The translations under genes and the position numbers were made by a program. This document shows, one piece after another, positions 48,385 through 60,242 of a stretch of 64,000 nucleotides of DNA. The DNA is from Actinomadura xylanilytica (GTDB lineage Bacteria; Actinomycetota; Actinomycetes; Streptosporangiales; Streptosporangiaceae), in the NCBI RefSeq assembly GCF_030283145.1, contig NZ_JASNWE010000001.1:991751-1055750 (forward strand), read 5' to 3'. The notes below the pieces were generated by a model. It worked only from the letters and a program-made list of their open reading frames with translations. It was not told where the DNA came from and made no database searches. Position 1 is the stretch's first letter, and every line of letters begins with the position of its first letter.

Positions 48385-49254
48385 CTAGGGCACGAAGACG
48401 GCGAGGGGCCTGGCGGCGCCGTCCCGCTCCTCGACCAGGGCGAGAAGGGTCCCGTCGGGCGCGAACACGCCCACGGGGCCCGGCCCCTGCCCCGCCGCGG
48501 CCAGCCGGCCGCCATGCGCGATCTTGCGGGCGTCGTCCTCGGACACGTCCCGGCGCGGGAAGGCGGCGCCGACCGCCTCGGCGATCGGCACGATCTCCAG
48601 GTTCCCGGCGAGCTGCTCGATCGTGCGGGCCAGGCCCAGGTCGTACGGCCCCACCCGGGTGCGGCGCAGGCGGGTGAGGTGTCCGCCGCAGCCGAGCCCG
48701 GCGCCGAGGTCGCGGGCGAGCGCGCGGATGTAGGTGCCGGAGGTGCAGGCGATGGAGGCGTCCACGTCGATCACCTCGCCGTCGCGCCGGACGTCGGTCA
48801 CGGTGAACTCGCGCACGGTCACCGGACGGGCCTTGAGCTCGACCTCCTCGCCCTTGCGGGCCATCTTGTAGGCCCGCTCGCCGTTCACCTTGATCGCGCT
48901 GACCTGCGGCGGCACCTGCTGGATCGGCCCGGTCAGCGCGGCGATCCCCGCGTGCAGCGCGGCGTCCGTGACCGCCGCGGCGGAGGCCGTCGCGATCACC
49001 TCGCCCTCGGCGTCGTCGGTGTTGGTGGTCAGGCCCAGCCTGATCGTGGCGTCGTAGCCCTTCTCGGTCAGCGCGAGGTGGCCGAGCAGCCGGGTGGCCT
49101 TGTCGACCCCGATCACCAGCACACCGGTCGCCATCGGGTCGAGCGTGCCGGCGTGCCCGACCCGGCGGGTCCCGGCGAGCCGGCGGAGCTTGCCGACGAC
49201 GTCGTGCGAGGTCCAGTCGGCCGGCTTGTCGACGATGACGAGTCCCGATGTCAC
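48385..49254 (-). CDS. truB: tRNA pseudouridine(55) synthase
   Basis: A 289-residue TruB that makes pseudouridine 55 in the T loop of tRNAs. It has the catalytic Asp39 in HAGTLDPMATG and the KxxDWTSHD start (KPADWTSHDVV). The C-terminal PUA-like extension is present. The GTG start lies 37 bases after the nrnA stop in the conserved ribosome-biogenesis block. Confidence 0.95.
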   Translation of the reverse strand: MTSGLVIVDKPADWTSHDVVGKLRRLAGTRRVGHAGTLDPMATGVLVIGVDKATRLLGHLALTEKGYDATIRLGLTTNTDDAEGEVIATASAAAVTDAALHAGIAALTGPIQQVPPQVSAIKVNGERAYKMARKGEEVELKARPVTVREFTVTDVRRDGEVIDVDASIACTSGTYIRALARDLGAGLGCGGHLTRLRRTRVGPYDLGLARTIEQLAGNLEIVPIAEAVGAAFPRRDVSEDDARKIAHGGRLAAAGQGPGPVGVFAPDGTLLALVEERDGAARPLAVFVP

Positions 49255-49290
49255 AGCGTGCTCTCCGAGTCTTCGGTGGTCAGGTGCGCC

Positions 49291-50613
49291 CTACAGCCCG
49301 GGGTCGGCGGGCCGGTCCTGGACGGGCGCCTCGTCCTCCGGCCCGCGCAGGGCGGCGCGCAGCCGGTCGATGATGGCGATGGGCTCGCCGGACGCGGTGA
49401 ACGCCGCGGCGCTGTCGTGCCCGCCGCCGCCGAGCTCGACGCAGGCCCGGCCGACGTCCACCGCGCCCTTGGAGCGGGTGGAGACGTACCAGTCGCCCGC
49501 GTCGTTCTCCTTGCAGACGACCGCGACCTCGGCCTCATCGGTGCGGCGGAGCTGGTCGATGACGCCCTCGAGCTGGTCGTAGGGGACGTCGCGGGCGTCC
49601 CGGTCGGTGCGCGCGATCGTCGTCCAGACCAGGCCGCGCCCGCCCGCCGCGTCGCGTTCGAGCCGGGCCCGCGCCAGCGCCCCCGCCAGGACCTGGAGGT
49701 ATCCGAACGGCGCCCGGTCCCACAGCTCGCGGCTGACCGCATCGGCGCGCACGCCCGCGGCCAGCAGCCGTCCGGCCAGGTCGTGCACCTCCGGGGTGGT
49801 GCACGGGTACTTGAACGAGCCGGTGTCACTGGCGAGCCCCGCGTACAGGCCCTGCGCGATGTCGCGGTCGAGCGGGACGCCGAGCCGCCGGATCAGCTCG
49901 TCGACCAGCACCGCGGTCGCCGCGGCGTCCGGGTCGACCAGCCGCACCGCGCCGAACCCGGTGTTGGAGGCGTGGTGGTCGACGACGATGAGCGCCTCGG
50001 CCCGGCCCGCCCGCTCGGCCAGCGAGCCGAGCCGCGCGGCGCCGGCCGCGTCGAGCGCGATCATCAGCGTCGGCGCGGCGGGCATCCGCTGGGGCTCGAC
50101 CAGCAGGTCCTGGCCGGGCAGGAAGCGCAGGATGCCCGGGACGGTGAACGGCTCGCCGAACGAGGCCAGGCAGCGCTTGCCGAGCGCGGTCAGCGCCTGG
50201 CCGAGGGCCAGCATCGAGCCGAGCGCGTCCCCGTCGGGGGCCACGTGGCAGACCAGCGAGACCTCGTCGGCCGCGGAGATCAGCTCCAGCGCCCGGTTCC
50301 AGTCGGCCCCGGACGGCCACGACGCCCCGACCGGGGCCGCCGCGTCCGGTCCCGGGCCGGGTCCGCCGCCGGCCGCGTCCGACGTGATGGACGCGGCCGT
50401 CGGGGCGGGCCCCGCCGGCTTCGGGTGCTCGGCCCGGCGGGCGGCGTGCGCCACCGCCCCGCCGGATCCGGCGCGGCCCCGTCCGCCCGCGGCACGCGGG
50501 ACGACGTCGTGGCCGGTCGCGGTGTGCCCGCCCGCGTCGCGCGGCGCGCGCTGTGCGGGCCGGCCGGGCCGCCCGGCGCCCGGCGTCTCGCCGCGGCCCT
50601 GTGACCCGCTCAC
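49291..50613 (-). CDS. nrnA: DHH family oligoribonuclease / pAp phosphatase (NrnA-like)
   Basis: A 440-residue DHH-DHHA1 phosphoesterase. The metal motifs are [11 protein letters not shown] (123-133) and VDHHASN (211-217), and the DHHA1 domain has [11 protein letters not shown]. It degrades nano-RNA and 3'-phosphoadenosine 5'-phosphate. The GTG at 50613 overlaps the rbfA stop (GTGA), which supports a long start and therefore a disordered Gly/Ala/Pro/Arg-rich N-terminal extension of about 100 residues not found in short homologs. A downstream start cannot be excluded. Confidence 0.88.
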   Translation of the reverse strand: MSGSQGRGETPGAGRPGRPAQRAPRDAGGHTATGHDVVPRAAGGRGRAGSGGAVAHAARRAEHPKPAGPAPTAASITSDAAGGGPGPGPDAAAPVGASWPSGADWNRALELISAADEVSLVCHVAPDGDALGSMLALGQALTALGKRCLASFGEPFTVPGILRFLPGQDLLVEPQRMPAAPTLMIALDAAGAARLGSLAERAGRAEALIVVDHHASNTGFGAVRLVDPDAAATAVLVDELIRRLGVPLDRDIAQGLYAGLASDTGSFKYPCTTPEVHDLAGRLLAAGVRADAVSRELWDRAPFGYLQVLAGALARARLERDAAGGRGLVWTTIARTDRDARDVPYDQLEGVIDQLRRTDEAEVAVVCKENDAGDWYVSTRSKGAVDVGRACVELGGGGHDSAAAFTASGEPIAIIDRLRAALRGPEDEAPVQDRPADPGL

Positions 50614-51098
50614 GATGACGCGCGTCCCGCCTCGCCGTCCCGGCCGCCCGGCTCGGCAGGGGCCTCCTCATCGCCGGACTCGTCGGGCTCGCGATAGGGG
50701 TTGGCGTCGCCGGCCGGCTCGGCCCCCTGGGCCGCCTTGGCGACCTCGGCGTCCCTGGCCCGCGCCTGGGCGAGCAGGTCGTCGATGTGCGCCACGTTCT
50801 CCATCAGGGAGTCCAGGATGAAGGTGAGGCTCGGCGTATGCCGGACCCCGGTCTGCCGGCCCACCTCCGAGCGGATGACCCCCTTGGCGCTCTCCAGCGC
50901 CGCGGCGGTCTCCGCGCGCTCGGTGTCGGACCCGTACACCGTGTAGTACACGGTCGCGTCCCGCAGGTCGTTGGTGATGCGGGTGTCCGTCACGGTCACG
51001 AAGCCGAGCCGCGGGTCCTTGACCCGCCGCTCCAGCATCTCCGCCACGATCTGCTGGATGCGGTCGGCGAGCTTGCGCGCGCGAGCTGCGTCCACCAT
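50610..51098 (-). CDS. rbfA: Ribosome-binding factor A
   Basis: A 162-residue KH-like protein that helps mature the 30S subunit at low temperature. It contains [37 protein letters not shown] family core (residues 12-44) and [22 protein letters not shown], followed by an acidic Glu/Pro-rich tail of about 45 residues. It is coupled to nrnA by a GTGA overlap. Confidence 0.94.
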   Translation of the reverse strand: MVDAARARKLADRIQQIVAEMLERRVKDPRLGFVTVTDTRITNDLRDATVYYTVYGSDTERAETAAALESAKGVIRSEVGRQTGVRHTPSLTFILDSLMENVAHIDDLLAQARARDAEVAKAAQGAEPAGDANPYREPDESGDEEAPAEPGGRDGEAGRASS

Positions 51099-51133
51099 GA
51101 TCGCACTCCCTTTCTATGGTCCTCGCGAGGACA

Positions 51134-51430
51134 TCAGTCCTCGTCGTTGAAGAGCCGCTGCCGCGCGGACAGCAGTTCGATCTCCGGGCGCCCGGCCACG
51201 AGGTTCTCGCACTTGCCGAGCACCTCGGTGCAGTTGGCCGCGGTGCCCGCCACCACGGCCACCCCGATCTCCGCCCTGCGGTGCAGGTCGTTGTCGCCGG
51301 TCTCGGCGACGGCGACGGCGGGGAACCGCCGCTGCACCTCGGCGAGGATGGGCCGGACGACCGATCGCTTCTGTTTCAGTGAACGGACGTCGCCCAGCAG
51401 CAGGTCGAGAGTCAGCGCCCCCACGTACAC
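51134..51430 (-). CDS. ylxP: DUF503 protein (YlxP)
   Basis: A 98-residue ferredoxin-like protein with LLLGDVRSLKQKRSVVRPI near the start and HRRAEIGVAVVAG in the middle, as in DUF503. It sits between infB and rbfA, as in Gram-positive bacteria. A role with ribosomes is suggested in Bacillus relatives. The start is GTG 51430. Confidence 0.9.
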   Translation of the reverse strand: MYVGALTLDLLLGDVRSLKQKRSVVRPILAEVQRRFPAVAVAETGDNDLHRRAEIGVAVVAGTAANCTEVLGKCENLVAGRPEIELLSARQRLFNDED

Positions 51431-51556
51431 CTATCGATCACCTCGTGATTCTTGAAGATGGAACGACGGCGGAGAGCCGGCGTGTTCCCGGACCGCGCGG
51501 CTCGGCCGGCGGGACGGGCGGGGGGCGGGACGGACCGCCGTGTTCCGCCCCCGACA

Positions 51557-51597
51557 TGACATGACGCCAGGCTGGAGATCCGCCTGGCGTCATGTCA
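51557..51597 (-). terminator. 16-bp stem hairpin between infB and ylxP
   Basis: 51557-51572 pairs with 51582-51597 around a nine-base loop. It stands 72 bases after the infB stop in an otherwise co-directional operon, so it may attenuate expression of ylxP, rbfA and downstream genes. Confidence 0.7.
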
Positions 51598-51668
51598 CTG
51601 GTTCTCAAGGTGGGCGGCCGTGCGGCCCGGCCCCGGGGAGCCGGGGCCGCGCGGCCGTGTCCGTGCCT

Positions 51669-54740
<3,072 letters not shown>

Positions 54741-54859
54741 TGCACTCCCTACTCGGTCCGGGGGTGCGGCCTCCGGACCGTCGCTAACGTGCCGTACTCA
54801 TTGCGGCGTGCTCATGGCGTGCTCATCGAGCGCTCATAGCAATCTCGACCTGCTTCCGA

Positions 54860-55201
54860 CTAGACGTCGCTTACCGGTGTTCCATCCTGCTGCCGCGCGG
54901 CCTGCGTAGCAAGCCGCGCCCGCAGCGCTTCGCCATCGAGCGGCCCCGCCAGGCGGAAGGCCCGGGGGAACGCCCGACGTCGCTCTGCGAGCTCGAGGCA
55001 TCCCAGGTCGGGGTGCACATGTGCGCCCCGGCCCGGCAGCCGCCCACGGGGATCGGGGACGATGACGCCCTCGATCACCACCAGGCGCAGCAGGTCGGAC
55101 TTGGCCGTGCGAGCCCGGCAGCCCACGCACATGCGTAGCGGGGCCGCCCGGCCACGTGAATCGAGTCTACCGCGCCGAAGCGTCGGCGGGACCTGTCGCA
55201 T
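54860..55201 (-). CDS. ylxR: YlxR family RNA-binding protein (DUF448)
   Basis: A 113-residue protein with the YlxR core MCVGCRAR (24-31), LLRLV and [16 protein letters not shown]. The ATG at 55201 has AGGAGAG in front, inside the 3' end of nusA, so 35 bases overlap. YlxR lies between nusA and infB in most Gram-positive bacteria; it binds RNA and modulates RNase P in Bacillus. Confidence 0.88.
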   Translation of the reverse strand: MRQVPPTLRRGRLDSRGRAAPLRMCVGCRARTAKSDLLRLVVIEGVIVPDPRGRLPGRGAHVHPDLGCLELAERRRAFPRAFRLAGPLDGEALRARLATQAARQQDGTPVSDV

Positions 55202-56240
55202 GCTCTCCTGACGTAGAAGATCCGGATTCGTCGGGTTCGGTGGCCTTTGCCGGCCTGGTCCCGGCGGCTCCCGCGGGCTCGGTGTCGGACCGGATATCGA
55301 TCCGCCACCCGGTCAGCCGGGCGGCCAGCCGGGCGTTCTGGCCCTCCTTGCCGATGGCCAGGGAGAGCTGGTAGTCGGGCACGATCACCCGTGCGACCCG
55401 GGCCTCGGCGTCGATCACCTCGACGCTGGTGACCCGGGCCGGGGACAGCGCGTTGCCGACGAACTCGGCCGGGTCGTCCGACCAGTCGACGATGTCGATC
55501 TTCTCGCCGTGCAGCTCGGCCATCACGTTGCGGACCCGGCTGCCGAGCGGGCCGATGCAGGCGCCCTTGGCGTTCACCCCGGGCTTGCGCGAGCGCACCG
55601 CGATCTTGGTGCGGTGGCCGGCCTCGCGGGCGATCGCCGAGATCTCCACGGTGCCGTCGGCGATCTCGGGGACCTCCAGCGCGAACAGCTTGCGCACCAG
55701 GTTGGGGTGGGTGCGGGAGAGCTGCACCGACGGGCCGCGGTGGCCCTTGCGGACCTGCACGACGTAGGCGCGGAGCCGCTCGCCGTGCTCGTACCGCTCG
55801 CCGGGCACCTGCTCCTGTGGCGGCAGCACGGCCTCGATCTTGCCGAGGTCGACCAGCACGTTCCGCGGGTCGTTGCCCTGCTGGATGATGCCGGAGACGA
55901 TGTCGCCCTCGCGGCCGGCGTACTCGCCGAAGGTCAGCTCGTCCTCGGCGTCGCGCAGCCGCTGGAGAATGACCTGCTTGGCGGTCGTCGCCGCGATGCG
56001 CCCGAACCCGGTGGGCGTGTCGTCGTACTCGCGGAGGGCCTCGCCCTCCTCGTCGGTCTCGGTCGCCCAGACGGTGACGTGCCCGCTCCGCCGGTCGAGC
56101 TCGACCCGGGCCTTGGTCGCGGCGCCCTCCGTGCGGTGGTAGGCGATCAGCAAGGCGTCTTCGATGGCCTTCACCGCCACCTCGAGCGAGATGTCCTTCT
56201 CGCTCTCGAGACTGCGCAGCGCAGTCATGTCGATGTCCAC
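55167..56240 (-). CDS. nusA: Transcription termination/antitermination protein NusA
   Basis: A 357-residue NusA: N-terminal RNA polymerase-binding domain ([17 protein letters not shown]), S1 domain (about 130-200), and two KH domains ([36 protein letters not shown]). No C-terminal acidic repeats, as usual outside proteobacteria; it ends in a Ser/Thr/Glu-rich tail. The GTG at 56240 has GGGGGGAA upstream and is preferred over the ATG at 56228. It lies 14 bases after rimP. Confidence 0.95.
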   Translation of the reverse strand: MDIDMTALRSLESEKDISLEVAVKAIEDALLIAYHRTEGAATKARVELDRRSGHVTVWATETDEEGEALREYDDTPTGFGRIAATTAKQVILQRLRDAEDELTFGEYAGREGDIVSGIIQQGNDPRNVLVDLGKIEAVLPPQEQVPGERYEHGERLRAYVVQVRKGHRGPSVQLSRTHPNLVRKLFALEVPEIADGTVEISAIAREAGHRTKIAVRSRKPGVNAKGACIGPLGSRVRNVMAELHGEKIDIVDWSDDPAEFVGNALSPARVTSVEVIDAEARVARVIVPDYQLSLAIGKEGQNARLAARLTGWRIDIRSDTEPAGAAGTRPAKATEPDESGSSTSGEHATGPADASAR

Positions 56241-56253
56241 GAGGTTCCCCCCT

Positions 56254-56919
56254 CTAGTCCGGCTGAGCCGGAGAACGCGTTTGGTCGGCCTCGTCGGCGG
56301 GGCCCGTCGCGTCCGCCATGGGGCGGAACTCCACCTGCACCCGGCCGCGTCCCAGGTCGCCGCGGCCGAACCGGCGCCGGGCGGTGGCCGGTTCACCGGA
56401 CTTCGGCCCGCCCCGGTGCGGCCCGCCGGACTTCGGGCCGCTCTTGCCGCCGGGGCCCTTCTCGCCGGAGCCCTTGCCGCCGGGGCCCTTGCCGCCGGAG
56501 CCCTTACCCCGGCGCTTGTCGACCACGTCGATGACGATGGTCTCGTCGTCCGCGGACACCACGCGGCCCTCGATCTGCCCGCCCTCGGTCAGCGGGGCGA
56601 CGACCAGCCGGCCGACGGCGCGGCGCCAGTGCCTCGGCTCGGTGAGGGGACGGTCGACGCCGGGCGAGGACACTTCGAGCACGTACGACGCCGTGCCCAT
56701 GGTCCCGGCCCCGTCGAGCAGTTCCGAGGCCGTCCGGCTCAGCGTGGTGATGTCGTCGAGGGAGACCCCGTCGTCACCGTCCACGATGATCCGCACCAGC
56801 CGGCGGCGCCCGGCCGGGCGCACGTCGATCTCCTCGAGGTCGAGGCCGAGCTCGGCCACCGCCGGGGCGAGCAGCCCGGTCAGTGCCTCGATGGCCTCTT
56901 CCCTGGTCGGCGCGCTCAT
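56254..56919 (-). CDS. rimP: Ribosome maturation factor RimP
   Basis: A 221-residue RimP, with the N-terminal domain (about 5-90; [19 protein letters not shown]) and a C-terminal SH3-like domain. The latter is interrupted after [12 protein letters not shown] by about 40 residues of Gly/Lys/Pro/Ser repeats ([18 protein letters not shown] type) encoded by an 18-bp-like DNA repeat, before RVQVEFRPM resumes the fold. RimP normally has about 150-180 residues. A GGAG site and a coupled 23-codon ORF precede the ATG. Confidence 0.92.
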   Translation of the reverse strand: MSAPTREEAIEALTGLLAPAVAELGLDLEEIDVRPAGRRRLVRIIVDGDDGVSLDDITTLSRTASELLDGAGTMGTASYVLEVSSPGVDRPLTEPRHWRRAVGRLVVAPLTEGGQIEGRVVSADDETIVIDVVDKRRGKGSGGKGPGGKGSGEKGPGGKSGPKSGGPHRGGPKSGEPATARRRFGRGDLGRGRVQVEFRPMADATGPADEADQTRSPAQPD

Positions 56920-56987
56920 GGTCGCACTCCGTTCACCGGGGCTGTGCGGCCCCGCTGAGCGCGGCCACCAGTGGACTCCTCGCTCAT
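56916..56987 (-). CDS. Possible 23-codon leader ORF coupled to rimP
   Basis: ATG at 56987 is preceded by an excellent GGAGGAGGT ribosome site four bases away and opens 23 codons (MSEESTGGRAQRGRTAPVNG, then three more residues) whose TGA overlaps the rimP ATG (ATGA). The site is stronger than that of rimP itself. It may set the translation rate of the rimP-nusA operon or be a leader peptide. Confidence 0.45.
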   Translation of the reverse strand: MSEESTGGRAQRGRTAPVNGVRP

Positions 56988-57189
56988 GGGACCTCCTCCG
57001 TGTTCGTGCTGAAATCGCCGCGTGTCCGTTGCCCCTTCAAGACTATCGACAGCCGGACACCCCAACGGTCTTTCGAAGAGCTCACCGGCGTGCCGGATAT
57101 GGAATGCTTGAGCAGGGCCGACGGGTGGACGATCACCGCGGCGGCCGGCCACCGCGCCACCAGGCACGCCACCGGGTGAGGAGACACGC

Positions 57190-57684
57190 TTGCCACAGGC
57201 CAGGACGGGCAGGGTCTCGCGGCGCGCGGTCCTGGGCGGGACGCTCACCCTCCCGCTGCTGGCGGGCTGCGCGGCCGAGGCGGCGGCGCCGCGCACCGGG
57301 GTGCCCGCACTGGTCGGCGCGATCGCGTCCGAGCAGGACCTGATCGCCTCGTACGAGGCCGCACGGGCCGCGCACGCGTCGCTGGCCGGGCGCATCGATC
57401 CCGTTCTCGCCCGGCACCGCGAGCATCTGGCGGTGCTGCGGCGGCACTACGTCCCCGGGTCGGGCGAGCGCGCGGACGAGGGTGGCGCGATCCCGCCGCC
57501 GCGTCCGCAGAAGATCCCCGCCGCACCGCGGGAGGCCCTCGCGGTGCTGCGGCAGGCCGAGACCAAGGCGGCGACCGCGCGGGTGGCCGACGCGGGCAAG
57601 GTCGATCCGGCGCTGGCCCAGCTCCTCGCCAGCATCGGCGCCTGCGAGGCCGGGCACGCCGCGGCACTGGTGGGGGCGCCATGA
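57190..57684 (+). CDS. Ferritin-like DUF4439 lipoprotein
   Basis: A 164-residue protein. The TTG at 57190 has GAGGAG seven bases before it and gives a Tat/lipoprotein signal: RVSRRAVLGGTLTLPLLAGC, with the lipid-bearing Cys at about residue 27. The rest is an alpha-helical ferritin-like region (LVGAIASEQDLIASYEAA; RHREHLAVLRRHY). It overlaps the next DUF4439 gene by four bases. In mycobacteria similar genes lie divergent from rimP. The function is unknown; a metal-binding or envelope role is possible. Confidence 0.75.
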   Translation: MPQARTGRVSRRAVLGGTLTLPLLAGCAAEAAAPRTGVPALVGAIASEQDLIASYEAARAAHASLAGRIDPVLARHREHLAVLRRHYVPGSGERADEGGAIPPPRPQKIPAAPREALAVLRQAETKAATARVADAGKVDPALAQLLASIGACEAGHAAALVGAP

Positions 57685-58163
57685 GGCGCACGGTGAACGC
57701 TCTCCAGGACGCGTTGAGGGCCGAGCACGCGGCCGTCTACGGTTACGGCGTGCTGGGCGCGCGGCTGCGCGGCCCTCTCCAGCAGACGGCGAAGACCCAC
57801 TGGGACGCGCACCGGCTCCAGCGCGACGATCTGGTCGCGCGGCTCACCGGCCAGGGCGCCCGGCCCGAGGCCGCCGCGCCCGTCTACCGGCTCCCGGTCA
57901 AGGTCACGTCGGCGCGCACCGCCGCCGAGCTCGCCGCCGCCCTGGAGCAGGACCTGGTCGGCGCGTACGTGGGACTGGCCGGTGCCGCCGATCCGGCGCT
58001 CCGCTCGTTCGCGGCGCACGCCATGCAGCGGGCGATGATCCGTTCGGTGCGCTGGCTCTCGAGCGCGGGGCGCCCGCTTCCCGGCGAGGCGTTCCCCGGG
58101 CTCCCGCAGAGCGCGCTCTCCCCCAAGGCGGCCCCCGGAGAGCGAGTGACCCCCGGCACGTGA
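57681..58163 (+). CDS. DUF4439 ferritin-like domain protein
   Basis: A 160-residue helical protein with LQDALRAEHAAVYGYGVLGARL near the start, the characteristic DUF4439 helix, and RLQRDDLVARL. Glu15 and His16 are placed like ferritin metal ligands, but a complete di-iron site is not proven. The ATG overlaps the stop of the DUF4439 lipoprotein gene, so they are made together, perhaps as a complex. Confidence 0.82.
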   Translation: MRRTVNALQDALRAEHAAVYGYGVLGARLRGPLQQTAKTHWDAHRLQRDDLVARLTGQGARPEAAAPVYRLPVKVTSARTAAELAAALEQDLVGAYVGLAGAADPALRSFAAHAMQRAMIRSVRWLSSAGRPLPGEAFPGLPQSALSPKAAPGERVTPGT

Positions 58164-58200
58164 GGGAACGGTGCGGTCCGGGCCGCCTGACTCCCGTCGG

Positions 58201-59985
58201 TCACTCTTCGACGTCCACGCCGAACGAGCGGGCCAGGCCGTCCAGCCCGAAGTCGTAGCCCTGCCCGACCGCGCGCAGGCGCCATGAGGGCCCCCGCCGG
58301 TAGAGCTCGCCGAGCAGCAGGGTGCGCTCGGTGGTCGCGGCGTCCACGGTGGCCTGGGCGACGGGCGTGCCGCCGCCGGCCGGGCCCGCGACGATCTCGA
58401 TCGGGCCGAGGTCGCCGAAGCGCACCGCGCCGTCGATCGCCGCCGCCACCGTGACCCTGCGGACGGCCGCCGGCAGCGCGGCCAGGTCGATCGCGACGGT
58501 CTGCTCGGCCGGCCCGTCGGTCGACAGCCGCACCGCCCCGTCCGATGTCTCGGGCGCCCCGTAGAAGACCATGTCCTCGTCGCACGCCACCTGGCCGTCT
58601 TCGTCCACGAGGAAGGCGACGACGTCGACCTCGCACGAGGCCGCCTGGGCCCAGGCGGCGGTGACCGTCCAGCGCGCCGTGTCCGGGGTGACCGGGAGGT
58701 CGATCACCGCTCCCCTGGGCAGCACCACCGGCGCGGCCCGCCGGGCGGACGCGGTGGGGAGGCCGAGCCGGTCGGGCGCATCGAGCCACGCCGGGTCGCG
58801 GACCGGGAGTTCGAGCGCGACGATCCGGGCCATCCGGCGGTCGTCCCGCGCGCCGCGGAGCGCCAGCACGTCGGTGACGGTGGCCGAGAGGTTCACCGCG
58901 GCGGCGCCGCCGAGGGCGACGACGCGGGTCCGCGCGGCCACCGCCTCGGGGTGCGTCCCGCCGAGGACCAGCACCCGCCGGGAGCCGAGCGGCCCGGCCG
59001 GCGGGCGCCGCTTCGCCGCCGGGGCCGGGACCGGTCCCCCGCCCTCCGCGCCCCGCACCGGCTCGTGCGGGGTGCCCGGCCGGACGTCGCCGAGCAGCCG
59101 GGCGAACTCGCGCTCGCCGATGACCGGGACGCCTTCGGCCGCCGCCCGGCGCGCCTTGGCCGAACCGGAGCCGGCGTCGTCGGCGACGAGCACGCTGGTG
59201 TGCCGGCTGACCGAGCCCATCACGTTCAGCCCGGCCGCGACGGCCCGCGCCACCAGCTCCTCGCGCGGGGTCGCGGTCGGGCCCGTGACGGCGATCTTCA
59301 TGCCCTGCACGAGCGGGCCGCCGGACGGCAGCCGTCCGGGGCTCAGGAACGCACATCGCTGCTTGGGGATCCGCGGCGGGTGGCCGCCGGCCGCGCGGGG
59401 CGGGCAGGCGACCAGCGGGAGCGGCAGGCCGAGCGCGCTCGCGGCGGCCAGCGAGCCGCGCAGGACGCCCGCGAGCGCCTTGGCGTCCTCCAGCGCGTCA
59501 TGGGCGCGGAAGAGCCCGGCGCCGTAGTGCGCGGCCAGCGTGCCGAGCCGCAGATCGGGGGTCGGCGGGGCCAGCCGGCGGTTCAGCGTGAGCGTGCACA
59601 GCCGCCGCTCGACGGGCAGGGTCAGGCCCGCGCGGGCGAACTCCCCGGCGAGGAACCCGTAGTCGAACTGGGCGTTGTGCGCCACCATCACCCGTCCGCG
59701 GAGCAGCTCGGCGACGCGCCCGGCGACCTGCTCGAACTGGGGCGCGCCGCGCAGCCGCTCGGCGGTGAGGCCGTGGACGTGCACGGGCCCGGGGTCGCAG
59801 CCGGGATCGAGGAGCGTGGTGTACTCCGCCTCCGGCGTGCCGTCCGGCCCGGCCGTGAGCACCGCCAGGGACAGCACCCGGTCGCGCTCCGCGCGGAGAC
59901 CGGAGGTCTCGACATCGACGAAGGCCCAGTCGTGGCGGTAACCGGAGGCCGGGCGCGGGGCGGAGGCGACCCTGGACGTCAGCAT
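58201..59985 (-). CDS. DEDDh exonuclease - BRCT - TerD fusion protein
   Basis: A 594-residue multidomain protein. Residues 18-180 are a DnaQ-like 3'-5' exonuclease with all five residues: Asp24, Glu26, Asp108, His162 and Asp167 (DEDDh). Residues about 228-300 are a BRCT domain (MKIAVTGPTATPREELVARA). A second, degenerate BRCT-like region is at 337-405. Residues about 425-594 are a TerD domain (DVVAFLVDEDGQV; ELYRRGPSWRLRAVGQGYDFGLDGL). It links DNA end processing to the TerD calcium-binding stress module. No other ter gene is nearby. Confidence 0.88.
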   Translation of the reverse strand: MLTSRVASAPRPASGYRHDWAFVDVETSGLRAERDRVLSLAVLTAGPDGTPEAEYTTLLDPGCDPGPVHVHGLTAERLRGAPQFEQVAGRVAELLRGRVMVAHNAQFDYGFLAGEFARAGLTLPVERRLCTLTLNRRLAPPTPDLRLGTLAAHYGAGLFRAHDALEDAKALAGVLRGSLAAASALGLPLPLVACPPRAAGGHPPRIPKQRCAFLSPGRLPSGGPLVQGMKIAVTGPTATPREELVARAVAAGLNVMGSVSRHTSVLVADDAGSGSAKARRAAAEGVPVIGEREFARLLGDVRPGTPHEPVRGAEGGGPVPAPAAKRRPPAGPLGSRRVLVLGGTHPEAVAARTRVVALGGAAAVNLSATVTDVLALRGARDDRRMARIVALELPVRDPAWLDAPDRLGLPTASARRAAPVVLPRGAVIDLPVTPDTARWTVTAAWAQAASCEVDVVAFLVDEDGQVACDEDMVFYGAPETSDGAVRLSTDGPAEQTVAIDLAALPAAVRRVTVAAAIDGAVRFGDLGPIEIVAGPAGGGTPVAQATVDAATTERTLLLGELYRRGPSWRLRAVGQGYDFGLDGLARSFGVDVEE

Positions 59986-60093
59986 GGCGGCAGGTTAACC
60001 ACGGCCAGGGCGGGCCGCGCCCGGATACCTGGCGGCCTGCCCACATGCGGTCAGATCGGAGGGGCCGGCGGGGTCGGTGGCGGAGTCAGGAGC

Positions 60094-60125
60094 GCCGTGC
60101 CCCCGCGGGTGGGGGCCTGCACGGC
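60094..60125. terminator. Hairpin between the exonuclease and secreted-protein genes
   Basis: GCCGTGC (60094-60100) pairs with GCACGGC (60119-60125), with an inner CCCC/GGGG pairing. It lies in the 257-bp divergent gap and could be a leader structure. Confidence 0.35.
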
Positions 60126-60242
60126 CTTGGGGTCGTAACCATCGTGGCGCGCCGGACGATGATCCCGGTATGTGGTGATCCGTTCCGGAGGGCGCGACCG
60201 GGACGTCCAGGATCCGGGCTTGAAGGATGTAGGGAGTCCCGA

